Below are positions 47,509 through 57,850 of a stretch of 64,000 nucleotides of DNA, piece by piece. Below the pieces are notes generated by a model that had not been told where the DNA came from, made no database searches, and saw nothing but the letters and a program-made list of their open reading frames with translations. The first letter of the stretch is position 1; the number at the start of each line of letters is the position of its first letter. Source of the DNA: Sepiola atlantica (lineage: Eukaryota; Mollusca; Cephalopoda; Sepiida; Sepiolidae); assembly GCA_963556195.1 (NCBI GenBank), contig OY744544.1, positions 48,602,827 through 48,666,826 on the forward strand. Direction: 5' to 3'. A program made the translations under genes and the position numbers.

Positions 47509-48296
47509 TTCCAGGCTTTTTTTCCAAATCTTAAATGATACCAGCAGGTATTGCCTGTGTGTCTCTCTCTGGAGAAAGAATTTGAACGTGTCCGGCTATT
47601 CCTATGTGGAGAATATGAATTGTCTCGGAAACGTCCCCGAGGCCGGTAAAATTGATGGTCCTGGTTGTTGATGAGACTCTGTACCTTGAGTGTTAATTCT
47701 GTTATATTTTTCTCCAGCCTTGCTACGATGTCGGATGTGCCTGTTTGAAATGTTGGCGTTGAAGATGCATAGACATTTTTTTCTTGGTTAGGGCTGTTGC
47801 TCTCATGAATTTTATCAGCTATATCTGCTAGCTTGTCTAAACTCAGGTCGTCCGGGAGTGATGCCAGAATTTGCGTTGTATGAGTATGGAGTTTATCCGT
47901 CCATAACTTTTTTAATACTGTATCGGACATTGAATTTGTCCCTAACAATGTCTGCATCTTCCTCAAAAGTTGAGATGGCTTCATGTCGCCTAAATTTAAA
48001 TTGTTAAAGAGATCATGGAGTCGTCTTTCGTCTGACTTTCCGGTCCTCCTTTTTATGGCATCCTTCAAAATGTCGTAGGGTTTTTCCACTGGCATGTGGT
48101 CTAAAAGATCGACGACTTCTGTGGCTACGTCTGCAGGTAGCTTTTCTACTACATATACGTATTTTGAATTTTGTGAAGTTATTTTTTTCGCGGTGAATAT
48201 TGCATTTAGCTGGGAAAACCATGTTTGCACATTTGTAGGATTGTATGTAGGCAGGTTAACAGTCAACGTACATTCTGTCGGTTCGTTTGAAGCCAT
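47499..48296 (-). CDS. G1 gag
   Basis: Start chosen at the ATG at 48296 ([16 protein letters not shown]), because the open frame upstream starts at a TTG inside the primer-binding region. Includes the gag block '[18 protein letters not shown]' and '[11 protein letters not shown]'. It ends in a partial zinc knuckle [14 protein letters not shown] followed by one residue and a TAA, where relatives continue with a conserved Pro-Cys-Phe/Tyr. The stop is therefore premature: the next codons still encode 'PCYF' in the same frame. Compare the intact paralogous gag of G4. Confidence 0.88.
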   Translation of the reverse strand: MASNEPTECTLTVNLPTYNPTNVQTWFSQLNAIFTAKKITSQNSKYVYVVEKLPADVATEVVDLLDHMPVEKPYDILKDAIKRRTGKSDERRLHDLFNNLNLGDMKPSQLLRKMQTLLGTNSMSDTVLKKLWTDKLHTHTTQILASLPDDLSLDKLADIADKIHESNSPNQEKNVYASSTPTFQTGTSDIVARLEKNITELTLKVQSLINNQDHQFYRPRGRFRDNSYSPHRNSRTRSNSFSRERHTGNTCWYHLRFGKKAWKCI

Positions 48297-48335
48297 TGTT
48301 GTTTGAGTAACTAGAATTCTAATGAATAAAATGTT

Positions 48336-48353
48336 CAGCGGGGTCACCAAATT
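48336..48353 (-). promoter_or_regulatory. G1 primer binding site
   Basis: The sense strand just inside the 5' LTR reads AATTTGGTGACCCCGC. TGG plus GTGACCC is the usual form of a tRNA-3'-end-complementary site in gypsy elements, and G4 has the close variant ATTGGTGACCCGACG. The tRNA identity cannot be assigned without a tRNA set. Confidence 0.75.
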
Positions 48354-48839
48354 TGTGGGGGTACTAACGAATTCTAAACGTTAAACATGAAAGAACAAGT
48401 AAAAATACGCCAGTAACCAACACAAAAAGTAAGAAAGCCAGTACTCAAAATTCATATAAACATAAAAATTTATTTAACGTGATTCATTTAAATTGTATAA
48501 ATTCCTCAATGAAAGTCTGAGTTTTGTGTACAGGAAAATGTCCCTTTTACTGTTTGTATAAAATGTCTCTTTTAAAGTTTGTTCTTGGAAAGTACACGTG
48601 TTTTAGTGTGCGTGTATATTAGAGAAAATGATCTGCCTCTCTACCCTTTTTTTGGGGAGTGTACGAAATGGTAGGAATTTGTGTTGAAAGGTACTTAAAA
48701 CAGAGAAAAGAAAGAAAGGGTTTAAGCTTACTATTTGTCCTGTGTCCGGTGAGGAGGAAAGGGGAGACGGCGTGTAGTAACTGTAAGACAGTAGCAGGCA
48801 GTGTTTTCTTGCCCCATGCCTGTTGATGTTAATCCGATA
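48354..48839 (-). repeat. G1 5' LTR (486 bp, internally deleted)
   Basis: Nearly identical to the 3' LTR from 48354 to about 48820, then jumps directly to the terminal GATGTTAATCCGATA. About 250 bp are missing relative to the 3' LTR. The junction lies at a shared GATG. Confidence 0.9.
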
Positions 48840-48843
48840 GTAG

Positions 48844-51117
48844 CGTCTTCTACAAGCTCGCAGTCTGTTTATGTCCAGAGCTGTATCTGTTGCCGTTAAA
48901 TCTATCGGGGTCAGCATCTGACCCGGCAACGATAGAGGTAGTCCATAAACAAGTTCGGCTGGAGAGTATCCGAGGTCCTCTCTGATCGCAGCACGACAAC
49001 CAAGAAAAACAATAGGTACGTACTCGCTCCATCGCTGTTGGTCAGGATAAGCACAATGCGGCTTTCAATTGACGATGGAAGCTGGATGATAGCTAGTAGT
49101 ACGGATACGTTTAATCCCTAAGATCCTGGAAAGTTCCTGGAATAGGTGGGATTCAAACTGTCCGCCACGGTCGGTGGTAATAGTTGTGGGAACTCGGTAA
49201 CGCGATATCCAGCCCGATATAAGGGCTCATGCTACAGATTCAGCCAAAATGTCTTCTAGGGGAATGGCTTTAAGCCACTGTGTAAAGCGGTCTCTGTAGG
49301 TCAGAAGATAAGTAAATCCTTGACTGACCGGCCATGGTCCAACCAGATCAATGTGAATATGGCTGAACCGAGCATCTGCAGTGCTGAATGTTCCAAGGGG
49401 TGCACGGATATGCTTTTGCACCTTTGACTTTTGGCCGGATACGCAGGAACGTGTCCAGGAAGTGATGTCACGCCTCATATTTGGCCAGAAAGATCTAGCC
49501 GAAATCAGCTTCACAGTGGCTTTGAGTCCGGGGTGTGCTAAGTTGTGAAGAGTATCAAAGATGAGTCAGTGGAACAAAAGGGCGAGGTAAATCTGCTGAG
49601 GTATCACAAAGTATCTGCGTATCTGAAGTGGGCACAGGCAGGTATGTGAATTTACAAGTTGCAAACTCAGGTGACGACAGATCCAGAGTTTCCAGATGTG
49701 GCTGGTCTAAGGCCATTTGTTGTATATTGATATCAGAAGGTGAGGACAGAGAATAGATAAGAAGGCGGGACAAGGCGTCTGCAGCAGCATTCTGTTCACC
49801 AGAGATATGTTGGATATCGTTAGTAAATTGCAAAACAAAATCCACGTCGCGAGTTTCGCAGGGACAATATTTGTCCGACTTAGCACGCAGTACATATGTA
49901 AGTGGGTGGTGATCAGTGTAGATCACGAATTGATGGCCATCGGGTAAATGCTGAAAGTGTTTCACTGCGAGGTACATTGTCAGTAGTTTACGGCCAAACT
50001 GCTGTAACGTTGTTCTGCCGGTTTCAGTTGTCTCGAAAAGTATTCGAGAGGTTGTAGTTGACCTTGGTGCTGCTGTTGCAACACTGCACCTACAGCTGTG
50101 CCCGATACATCAACGACCAGTGAAAACTGGGCATCGGACACAGGATGTGCAAGCAAGGATGCTGTCGCTAGTTTTTCCTTCACTTTACTGAATGTTTTCA
50201 GCTGAATATCATTCAGTGAAATAGGCTCATTTTTCTTCTTCCTGTTATGTAACAGGTCAGAAAGAGGAGACAAGAGATCTGCACAGTGTGGGATAAAGCG
50301 TCTGTAATAGTTTAACAGACCGAGGAAGTGCCTTAGTTAGCGAAGTGAAGTGAGTGGTTGAAGCTCTTGCAGAGCCTTAACCTTTTCAGGCAAGGGAAAT
50401 ATGCCTTCAGGGCTGATAATGTGGCCCAAGAAAAGTAGTGACGAAGTACCGAAAACACATTTACCAGGGTTAATCCTCACCTGGTATTGCTGAAACCGTT
50501 CGAACAGTAGGCAGAGATGGGTGACATGTTCCTCAGGTGAGATACTTGCTACAAGAATATCGTCTATGTAATTATAGACGAAGTCAAGATCTCGCACTAC
50601 TTTGTCCATGAAGCGTTGGAAGGTACTAGCCGCGTTTTGCACCTGAAAGGCATAGTCAGGAATTCAAACGCTCCAAAAAGAGTTGTTACTACCGTTTTTA
50701 GTATGTCGGCCGGATTCAGTGGAATCTGATGGTAAGTTCAGTTTGGAGAAGGTCTTACAACCGTGCAGAGATGAAGCGAAATCCTGTATATGTGGGATTG
50801 GATTACGATCAGGTACTGTCATGGCATTGAGTCATTGATAGTCTCCAGTCAGACGCCAATCTCCGGAGCACTTCAGGACCATATGCAAAGAGGAAGCCCA
50901 TGGACTGGACAAGGGGCGTATAAATCCCAGTTGCAGCATAAGGTTAAACTCTGCCTTTGCCGCTTTTAGTTTCTGGTTGCATGTAAGCGACGAGGGCATG
51001 AGAACACAGGAGCTCCTGTGGTCGCAATATAATGTTTTGTTGAGTGAGGAGTTGGTTTGCTCACAACAAAATTCAAGTTAGTTAACTCCAGGTAGGAGTG
51101 TAGTAGAGTCTGGTATG
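48844..51117 (-). pseudogene. Gypsy G2 pol (RT, RNase H, integrase), older element
   Basis: Right to left: RT N-terminal blocks 50650-51110, palm 50337-50642 with 'NYIDDILVAS', RT/RNase H junction 49980-50273 ('LLHNRKKKNEP', 'FSLVVDVSGTAVGAVLQQ'), RNase H 49555-49977 ('YTDHHPLTYVL', 'AAADALSR'), integrase 49227-49514 ('SARSFWPNMRRDI', 'HIHIDLVGPWP') and integrase tail to 48844 ('RWSEYVPIVFLG', 'GYSPAELVYGLPLSLP'). Numerous stops and frameshifts. Interrupted on the left by G1 and on the right by the hAT element; the protein continues across each insertion. Confidence 0.88.
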
Positions 51118-51877
51118 CAGTGGCGTAGCTAGACCTTTTGCCGCCCGGGGCGGTAGTAAAATTTGCCGCCCCCCCCCCCCCGGCATTTGGGTGCCCGGAA
51201 AATTCGTCCATGGATAATTCGCCCATGGATAATTCGTCCATGGAAAATTTTTTGCTAGGTAGGAAAACTGGTCCATTATTATTAAGTTAACATTATTCTT
51301 AATTTTCATACCTTGCGAAAATTAGTTCTACGGTATCTAATTTTCCTAAATTCAATTAAATTAAAATTAAAATATGAAAACTGATTTTTAATATTTTTTA
51401 TTCATTTGAGATTTTATCTGTTTTCCTTTTGTTTTAAGTAGATGGTGGGGGTTGCCCGGGGTGATTTTGTCCGATCCCCCAGCTAGCAATTGTAAAGTTT
51501 ACAAGGAGTTATAAAAAGTATGCTACAAAAACAAACGTTTGGACAGTAATAAAATTAATGAATTCAAACTTTCGCATCTAATGTTATTTCCTCTTTGATG
51601 TCGGTGTATATACACCCAAATATCCAACTTTCTTTTCGCACCTATTCGATAAAAATTTATATGAAAGTTCCCCTTTAAGTATGAAATCTTTCTGAGGTCA
51701 TTTTGTTTTTTTGGTGCTTGGCCGAAGCCTAGGCTTGGCCCTATCCTGTTAGGTCAGCCGGTCACTGAGTATATCTCCAGAAATAATTAATGCTTGCATT
51801 TTTTAAACTTAGTGATTGAAATGAATTAAAGCAATTTATTCTCAATTAATGGAAATTTTGTTCAAGAATTAAAACCA

Positions 51878-51880
<3 letters not shown>

Positions 51881-51949
<69 letters not shown>

Positions 51950-52095
51950 TATGTATGTATATATGCGTATTTATATATGTGTATGTGTGTGTATATATGT
52001 ATATATGTATATATGCACGTATGTATGTATATATGTATATGTATGTATAAATATATGTGTATATGCACATATATATGTATATATGCACATATATA
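51881..52095. repeat. TA/TG-rich microsatellite inside the hAT element
   Basis: Pure (AT)n from 51881 to about 51942, then interrupted units of type 'tatatgtatatatgcacgta'. The Ile/Tyr-rich ORFs on the minus strand are translations of it. Confidence 0.92.
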
Positions 52096-52609
52096 GTTAT
52101 AAAATAAATATGTATTTATTATAATGCTCCCATAATGTTGAGCATAATGAGAGCCGAAAATGGCAAACGGCCGTAAGCGAATATAGCAATGGTCTTGTTT
52201 AAAATTAGATCTTGTGTACAATTAGAGCTGAGGTCGGTTTGGCAACGACTGCCGATTGTTCCCATTTACTTGCCTCTCCACGAGGGCAGAGTTAGACACA
52301 AGGCCGGTTTTTAATGTGGGGAAAATCCAGCTCCACAAAAAGGGGCACTCTGGATAGGAACAAAAATAAAAATTCTCAGTCATGAACGATTTCCCCATAC
52401 TGACCGACGACAGAAAAGGAGAAGTGTATCATTAGAACAGATACTACACTGTGATATCAGCCCAAAGGCTGCTAATTGTTGTTAAAATATTTCTCCCTCG
52501 CTCTCTCAGATGATCGGATTTCGTTCCTAGCTGGAAGTAGTTGCTAAAGTCTAGCCGCACCGATGAGCTGTAAACAGCAATAGACGAGTCAAAAACACTC
52601 TGCTCTGAA

Positions 52610-53227
52610 ATGGGGATAAGCATGGAGCGTCGTATTCGCAAAAAGAAACGAATGGATGGTGAAGGATTGACTGATGCAGCGCTGAGTTTTGATACTGAGT
52701 TGAGACGGGAAATGCTGTCTGTCATAGACAGATTGACTGAAGAAATATCTTGCAGATTTCAACAAGTTCACAATCTTGCAAATAAATACGCTTTTCTTAT
52801 ACCGTCAAATCTGCTTGATGATAATTATGATTGTCAGCTTGGTGGATTTGACGAAGATATAGAAAAAGAGAAATTCTTTGCTGAAAAGAAGAGGTTACAG
52901 TATGTTGTAAAAGCTTCAGAAAAAGACAAAATCGATGGACCTCTTGAACTTTTGAACTTTATACAAAGATACCAACTTGGGGATTCCGTCCCTAATATTG
53001 TGATCTTGCTGAGAATTTTCCTCACCAGAGCTATTAGCGTTGCTAGCTGTGAGCGCTCTTTCTCAAAACTGAAGCTCATAAAAAACTACCTTAGATCAGC
53101 AATGAGCCAGACAAGACTTACAGACTTGGCAATCCTCTCAATAGAGAGGGAACTTGTCGAGGAAGTGAATTTTGATAGAGTCATTGATAACTTTGCCGAA
53201 AAAAAGGCGCGAAAAATCTGTTTGTAA
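52610..53227 (+). CDS. hAT transposase C-terminal fragment
   Basis: 205 residues. The C-terminal third carries the hAT dimerisation motif (SVASCERSFSKLKLIKNYLR followed by SQTRLTDLAILSIE), of the type seen in ZMYM1-like/hAT proteins. The preceding 100 residues resemble the region just before it. The DNA-binding zinc finger and most of the RNase H-like core (first catalytic Asp residues) are missing and not found upstream, so the element is internally deleted and non-autonomous. The ORF itself has no stop or frameshift, which suggests fairly recent loss or a retained partial product. Confidence 0.88.
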   Translation: MGISMERRIRKKKRMDGEGLTDAALSFDTELRREMLSVIDRLTEEISCRFQQVHNLANKYAFLIPSNLLDDNYDCQLGGFDEDIEKEKFFAEKKRLQYVVKASEKDKIDGPLELLNFIQRYQLGDSVPNIVILLRIFLTRAISVASCERSFSKLKLIKNYLRSAMSQTRLTDLAILSIERELVEEVNFDRVIDNFAEKKARKICL

Positions 53228-53800
53228 ATTTTCAACCGACTTGATGCCTTGCGACAGTTCTCTCACAAAAAATAAATTTATAGCCTTATTTGCCATTCAT
53301 AAATACATTTGTTTAAAATATATTAAAACTATTTTTAAAAGAGTTGAAACGTTATTAACAACAACAAATTTCTGAAAACCGAGCGATTACACACACGGAT
53401 TTAAAAAAGCACCGATACAAGACGTTTTTTCTCTTCGGAGGGCTCGCCCTCTTAATAATAACATTATGAAGACAAAGAAAAGAAAACTACATCGGACTAT
53501 TCTCTCCTTGATACATCCATGTTATTTGGCGAAAATTCGGACTTTAACAACAACGACAAAAAAGTAAATAAAAATGATTTTATCATTTCATAACATTTTC
53601 AGGTTTTCAAATGTTCTCATTTAAATTTATTATTATATAAAATTATAGTATAAAATTTCATATTTTTTGTTAACTTTTGTTTTTTAAAATTTTTTTCTCT
53701 ACTTTCTATTTTTACCCTCTCAAAATGCCGCCCCCTCAGGTGTGCCGCCCGGGGCGGCCCGCCCCCCTCGCCCCCCCCTAGCTACGCCAGTGCTGGTATG

Positions 53801-54985
53801 GGTCATCAGTTGCGGCAATAAAAATACCAGGCTGATAGATGGGGTGTTAGATTTCAAACCCGGAACGAAAAGTTCCGTATTAGCATCTATCAGCCATCGT
53901 CTGCGTATGTCCATTAAGAGATTAAAGTGGTGCAGAAAGTCCAAGCCTAGAATGGGGTAGGGTAAATCGGCTACCGTAAAGATCTACGTAAAGTCTCTGC
54001 AAAATTCCAAGTCCAAAGAACGAGAAATTTGACCGTACGTGGGGATAGGAGAATGATTTACGGCTTGCAGTGAAATGGGCGACACTGGTGGCTTTTCAGT
54101 GAGAAGTTTTAGTGGCCAAATACTGCAAGCAGCCTCAGTATCAACCAAGCAACGTGCTTAGGATATAGAGTCCGTAACGAAATAAGCACGGTTGTTATGC
54201 AAACCAAGTGGAGACTGTGCCGTGCTCAGGCCCCCATATTTTAGTTCCCCTGGTTTGGGAACGAATAGGGTTGTTTGCATCTCTGTGCTTCAGTGCCAAA
54301 GCGACTGTGATAAAAACACAATCCTGGCTTGTTAGAGTGGTGGTGGCATGGGGACGGCGAACGATTTCGCTATCGACGTCTAGGCAATTGTGATCTAGAC
54401 ATGCTTAGTTTGCTCACATTTCTCTCCAGTCGCTCTATAGCATTAAGTATGGCCAATGTGACCTGTTGACTGGTGTCTCCAGCTATAGCAGAGAAAGAAC
54501 AGACTTCAGCCTGTGGAAATGGGTTAGGTCTATTGGCACAATCCATCACTTTATCTGCAGACAAAGTCACTACGTCAACGGAGCTCGTCTCCACCATAGG
54601 CGCCAGAATTGCCTTCACCTCATGTGGCAGCCTTGAAAAGAAAAGCTGCTTTATGAGGGTACTATCCGCTGGGGTCTTTCTTTCCGCCAGTTCTCTCATT
54701 CTGCAGAGCAGTTCAGTTGGCTTGCGATCGCCCAAATGCTCATCATGAACCAGCGTTTGAAAACGCTTTTCGGCTGAGAGCGATGTTCAGCGCAGAGCTT
54801 CCTGCTTGATGCTGTCATAAGTAGAGCCAGGCAGGGTATCAGTTATCAAGTCCTTAACAACTGGTGTTAATGACACACGTAATGCACTAAATAAAATGTG
54901 CAATTGCCGTTGCTCTGCAATATTATTTGTCACATTATACGATTTGAGGTGGGCAAACCAAACACAAACGTCGCCGGTGAATGCG
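53801..54985 (-). pseudogene. Gypsy G2 gag and protease, 5'-truncated
   Basis: Sense order: gag body 54985-54370 ('VWFAHLKSYNVTN', 'KPTELLCRMRELAERK'), zinc knuckle near 54260-54330 (CFYHSRFGTEAQRC), then protease near 54100-54160. The protease active-site motif reads CLVDTEAACS instead of LVDTGA, so the Gly after the catalytic Asp-Thr is lost. It continues as 'YPILGLDFL' and reaches the hAT insertion. The N-terminal end of gag is cut off at the copia junction (about 54985). Confidence 0.85.
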
Positions 54986-55155
54986 TGAATTAACTCAAGC
55001 GTATTATTTTGTAATTCCTCTCTAATGAAATGAAATCTAATATCTATGTGTTTTGATCTTTGGTGATTTACAGGGTTTTTGGCTAAGGTTATCGGGCTCT
55101 GATTATCACAATATAATGAGAATGTATCGATTTTCTCATTTAATAAATCTGTCAT
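54787..55155 (-). pseudogene. Copia RNase H / gypsy gag fusion ORF
   Basis: 122-residue ORF. Residues 1-57 are copia RNase H ('LYCDNQSPITLAKNP', 'RSKHIDIRFHFIRE'). From residue 58 the sequence is gypsy G2 gag ('FTGDVCVWFAHLK', 'TYDSIKQEALR'). The boundary is at about 54985 with the frame preserved. It is a by-product of element truncation and there is no sign of selection on it. Confidence 0.85.
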
Positions 55156-55159
55156 TAGG

Positions 55160-56955
55160 GTTTTTAGGTATTTTTCTTCCTGTGTGGCTGCACTGATATA
55201 TTCAGCCTCGCAAGTAGATAACGCGACTGTGGACTGTTTTCGTGTTTTCCACGAAATTAATGGCCCGTCGTCTGAGATTTTAAATGCATATCCAGTTATG
55301 CTTCGTCTATCCTGTGAGTTGGCCTAATCTGCATCGCAAAAACCTATGATGTTTAAAGTACTTTTAGTGGGTTTGAATATTAATTGTTGATTGATTGTGG
55401 CTTTTATATACCTTAGGGCGTGTTTAGCTAACAGCATGTGATTTTCGTATGGTTTATTCATATATTGTGATAGTTTTGTTACTATGAAACATAAGTCTGG
55501 CCTGGTGGCTGTCATTGTATATATTAAGCTTCCGACAATTTCTCTATAAAGCTTTTCGTCTGCTAATTTCCTAGTTTTGTTACATAACTTGTTAAAATTT
55601 TTTTCGCTAGGTGTGTATTTAGGTTTACAATCTTTCATTCCAAATCTTTCTAATAATTTTTGAAGATATCGTTTTTGATGCATGTATATTGTTTTGTTTT
55701 CATATGTAAATTCTATGCCTAAAAAATATTTGATTTTGCCTTGATCTGTCATTTAAAATTTTTCTTTTAGAATAGTTTTCGTATTTATCATATTTTCGTT
55801 ACATTTTGTCGCTATTAGTATGTCATCTACCCATACAATAATAATTGTATATTTGTCATTATATTGTGTATAAACACAAGCGTCTGCCAATGATTGATTA
55901 GATCCATTTTCTATTAGATGTGTGTGTAACAAATTATTCCAATTTCTACCACTTTTGTCTTAAACCATATAGTGATTTATTTAATTTATACACTAATCTA
56001 CCGGTTTTGTTTTTATTTTCTATTCCAAATCCCTTTGCCTGCTCCATGTAAAGTTCCAAATTTATCGGTGTGTTTAGATAGGCTGGTTTTACGTCTAATT
56101 GATGTATTTTTAGATCGTATTGTGCCGCGATTTGCATCAACATTTTATTAAAGTTAATTTTGCTGTTGGTGAGAATGTTTCTTCGTAATCTACGTTTGGC
56201 TTTTGGGCATAACCTTTTGCCACTAGTCTTGCTTTAAATATCTCTCCCTGATTTTCATCAGTTTTAATAGTATACACCCATCGTGCTGGGATTAGGGGTT
56301 TATTTTGAGGTAATTCAGTTAATTCAAATGTTTTATTTTCTTTTAAAATGTCCATCTTCATTTTCATGGCCTTCTGCCAGTTTTCGGAACTATCTGAATT
56401 TATCGCTTCTTCGTATGTACTTGGTACATTTCTTATGTGGTAACAATAATCTATCGTATATTTTATTGCGTCATTATTTTCGTCTTCCACATAGTAGTCA
56501 TTAAGATATTTTGGGCAGGTTTTCGTTCTCCCAATATTTTCAGTTACTACTTTTGTTTCGGGTTCAACTGTTTGAATATTTTCAGTTGTAGCACTTTCGT
56601 CTGTTTCTTTTATATTATCTTTAAATTTATCTGTCAATTTTACTATTCTGACATTTTTTATTTCACCGGTTTCGGGAAAATATATTAAGTAGGCCGGACT
56701 ACCTCTGTCATATCCTACAAAAATTCCCTCCTTACTTCGGTCTTCCAATTTTTTGGGGTTTTGTACGTATACGTAACAAATGCTTCTAAATAAGTGCATA
56801 TTTGATATATTTGGTTTATCGCTCGTAAAAAATTTGTATGGCGTGCTGTTAATACGTCTGTTGTAACATCGGTTACGAATATACGTTGAGGACATAACAG
56901 CGTATGACCACATATATTTTGGAAGGTTAGCATGTTTTAGCATGCACCTAGCCAT
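55160..56955 (-). pseudogene. Copia reverse transcriptase and RNase H region
   Basis: 'PLIPARWVYTIKTDE', 'ARLVAKGYAQKPNVDYEETF', 'HQLDVKPAYLN' and 'LVYKLNKSLYGLRQ' are canonical copia RT blocks. 'IVWVDDILIA' near 55830 is the active site. 'MTDQGKIKYFLGIEF', 'GSLIYTMTATRPDL' and 'IGFCDAD' continue into RNase H. Frame changes occur near 56140 and 55945, with a stop near 55755. The integrase C-terminal tail occupies 56600-56955. Confidence 0.88.
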
Positions 56956-56956
56956 T

Positions 56957-57850
56957 TCAAAAATTGTACAGCATGCTCTTTCGATCGTACCATTTTGGTA
57001 GGGGGGAGTAGGGCGCCGTTTTTTGATGATGTATCTTATTCTTAATTAGTAGCGATTCAAAGATTTTAGAAGTAAATTCCGTGCCTTGATCGCTCCTTAC
57101 TGTTTTTATATTTCCATACTGGGCAACGTCAGCTATACATCTTTCAAAGGCTTCCACTGCGTCACTTTTACTTTTCAACATGTAAGTGACTATGAGACCG
57201 GAATAATCATCTATACACCCTAATACGTACTTAAAATCATCCTTTGCTTTGGGGTCTATCGGTCCTGCTAGATCAATGTGCACTAGTTCGAGTATTTTTG
57301 TTGCTTGTTTGTCAGGTATTTTATTTTTGAATTGGGGCATTTTTGCCTGTGGGCACACTTCACAATTAAATTGTTTTTTGTCACTAATTTGTATACCAGA
57401 AACGTTTTTTTCTAATTTAATTATATCGTCGATGTTGCAATGTCCCATTATGCTATGCCACTTTTCTAGCGAATGTTTTATTTTCTTCAGAGAAGTTACA
57501 TTATTTAAGTAATATAGTTTACCTTTCTTATATATATTAAATTTAGTTCCATTAGTATTTAATGTTGCAGAGTTAGGTTTAAATTCAACGTAAGCACCCT
57601 TTTCTGTCGCCGCTTGTACTGAAAAGATATTATTATTAAAAGAAGGTATATATAAAGCGTTTTTTAAGATGTTATTATGTATCCTTCCATTCGTATCAGT
57701 CATTTTAATAGAAGCATCTCCCCTTTTTAGCGCCAAATTATTGTATCGGCTTCCATCGGCTAGCTCAACAATATGGCGGGAGGAATCAAATTCTTTATCG
57801 AAGTTAACGAACTTGGACTCGTCGTTTAAAATATGGATGTGGCCCCACAA
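56957..57850 (-). pseudogene. Copia integrase (one homopolymer frameshift)
   Basis: The GAG-pre-integrase segment 'EKWHSIMGHCNIDDI' with a downstream 'CEVCPQAKM' supplies the HHCC finger. Catalytic residues are D in 'HIDLAGPI' and D in 'VRSDQGTEF'. The catalytic Glu (in NGTIERA) is present but one frame over, because the C-run opposite 57001-57006 shifts the frame. The downstream frame continues directly into the segment ending at 56955. One base would separate this from an intact domain, either real decay or a sequencing error. Confidence 0.85.

Larger units (their letters stand above)
43551..48839 (-). mobile_element. Ty3/gypsy element G1, complete with two LTRs
   Basis: Minus strand: 5' LTR (48354-48839), primer binding site, gag, protease, RT, RNase H, integrase, polypurine tract, 3' LTR (43551-44282). 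A 4-bp TSD, GTAG, flanks it (43547-43550 and 48840-48843). The coding region is split by one stop and two frame changes, but all catalytic motifs are present. The element lies inside the 3' part of an older gypsy (G2), whose integrase C-terminus resumes at 48844. Confidence 0.93.
51118..53792 (+). mobile_element. hAT transposon inserted in gypsy G2
   Basis: Perfect 8-bp target duplication CTGGTATG at 51110-51117 and 53793-53800, the hAT hallmark. TIRs start CAGTGGCGTAGCTAG on the left and CACTGGCGTAGCTAG (reverse complement) on the right, 14 of 15 identical. Just inside both ends is the GC-rich 14-mer GCCGCCCGGGGCGG (51140-51153, 53744-53757). The 2675-bp element contains a C-terminal transposase ORF only, a long TA/TG microsatellite (51881-52090) and a short CCATGG tandem repeat near 51199-51246. 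The insertion splits G2 between protease and RT. Confidence 0.95.

Noticed and set aside
46883..47671. 262-residue plus-strand ORF
   Set aside because: Lies antisense to the gypsy G1 pol and gag frames, which have clear protease and RT motifs.
51846..52221. Ile/Tyr-rich minus-strand ORFs
   Set aside because: Translation of the TA/TG microsatellite in the hAT element.
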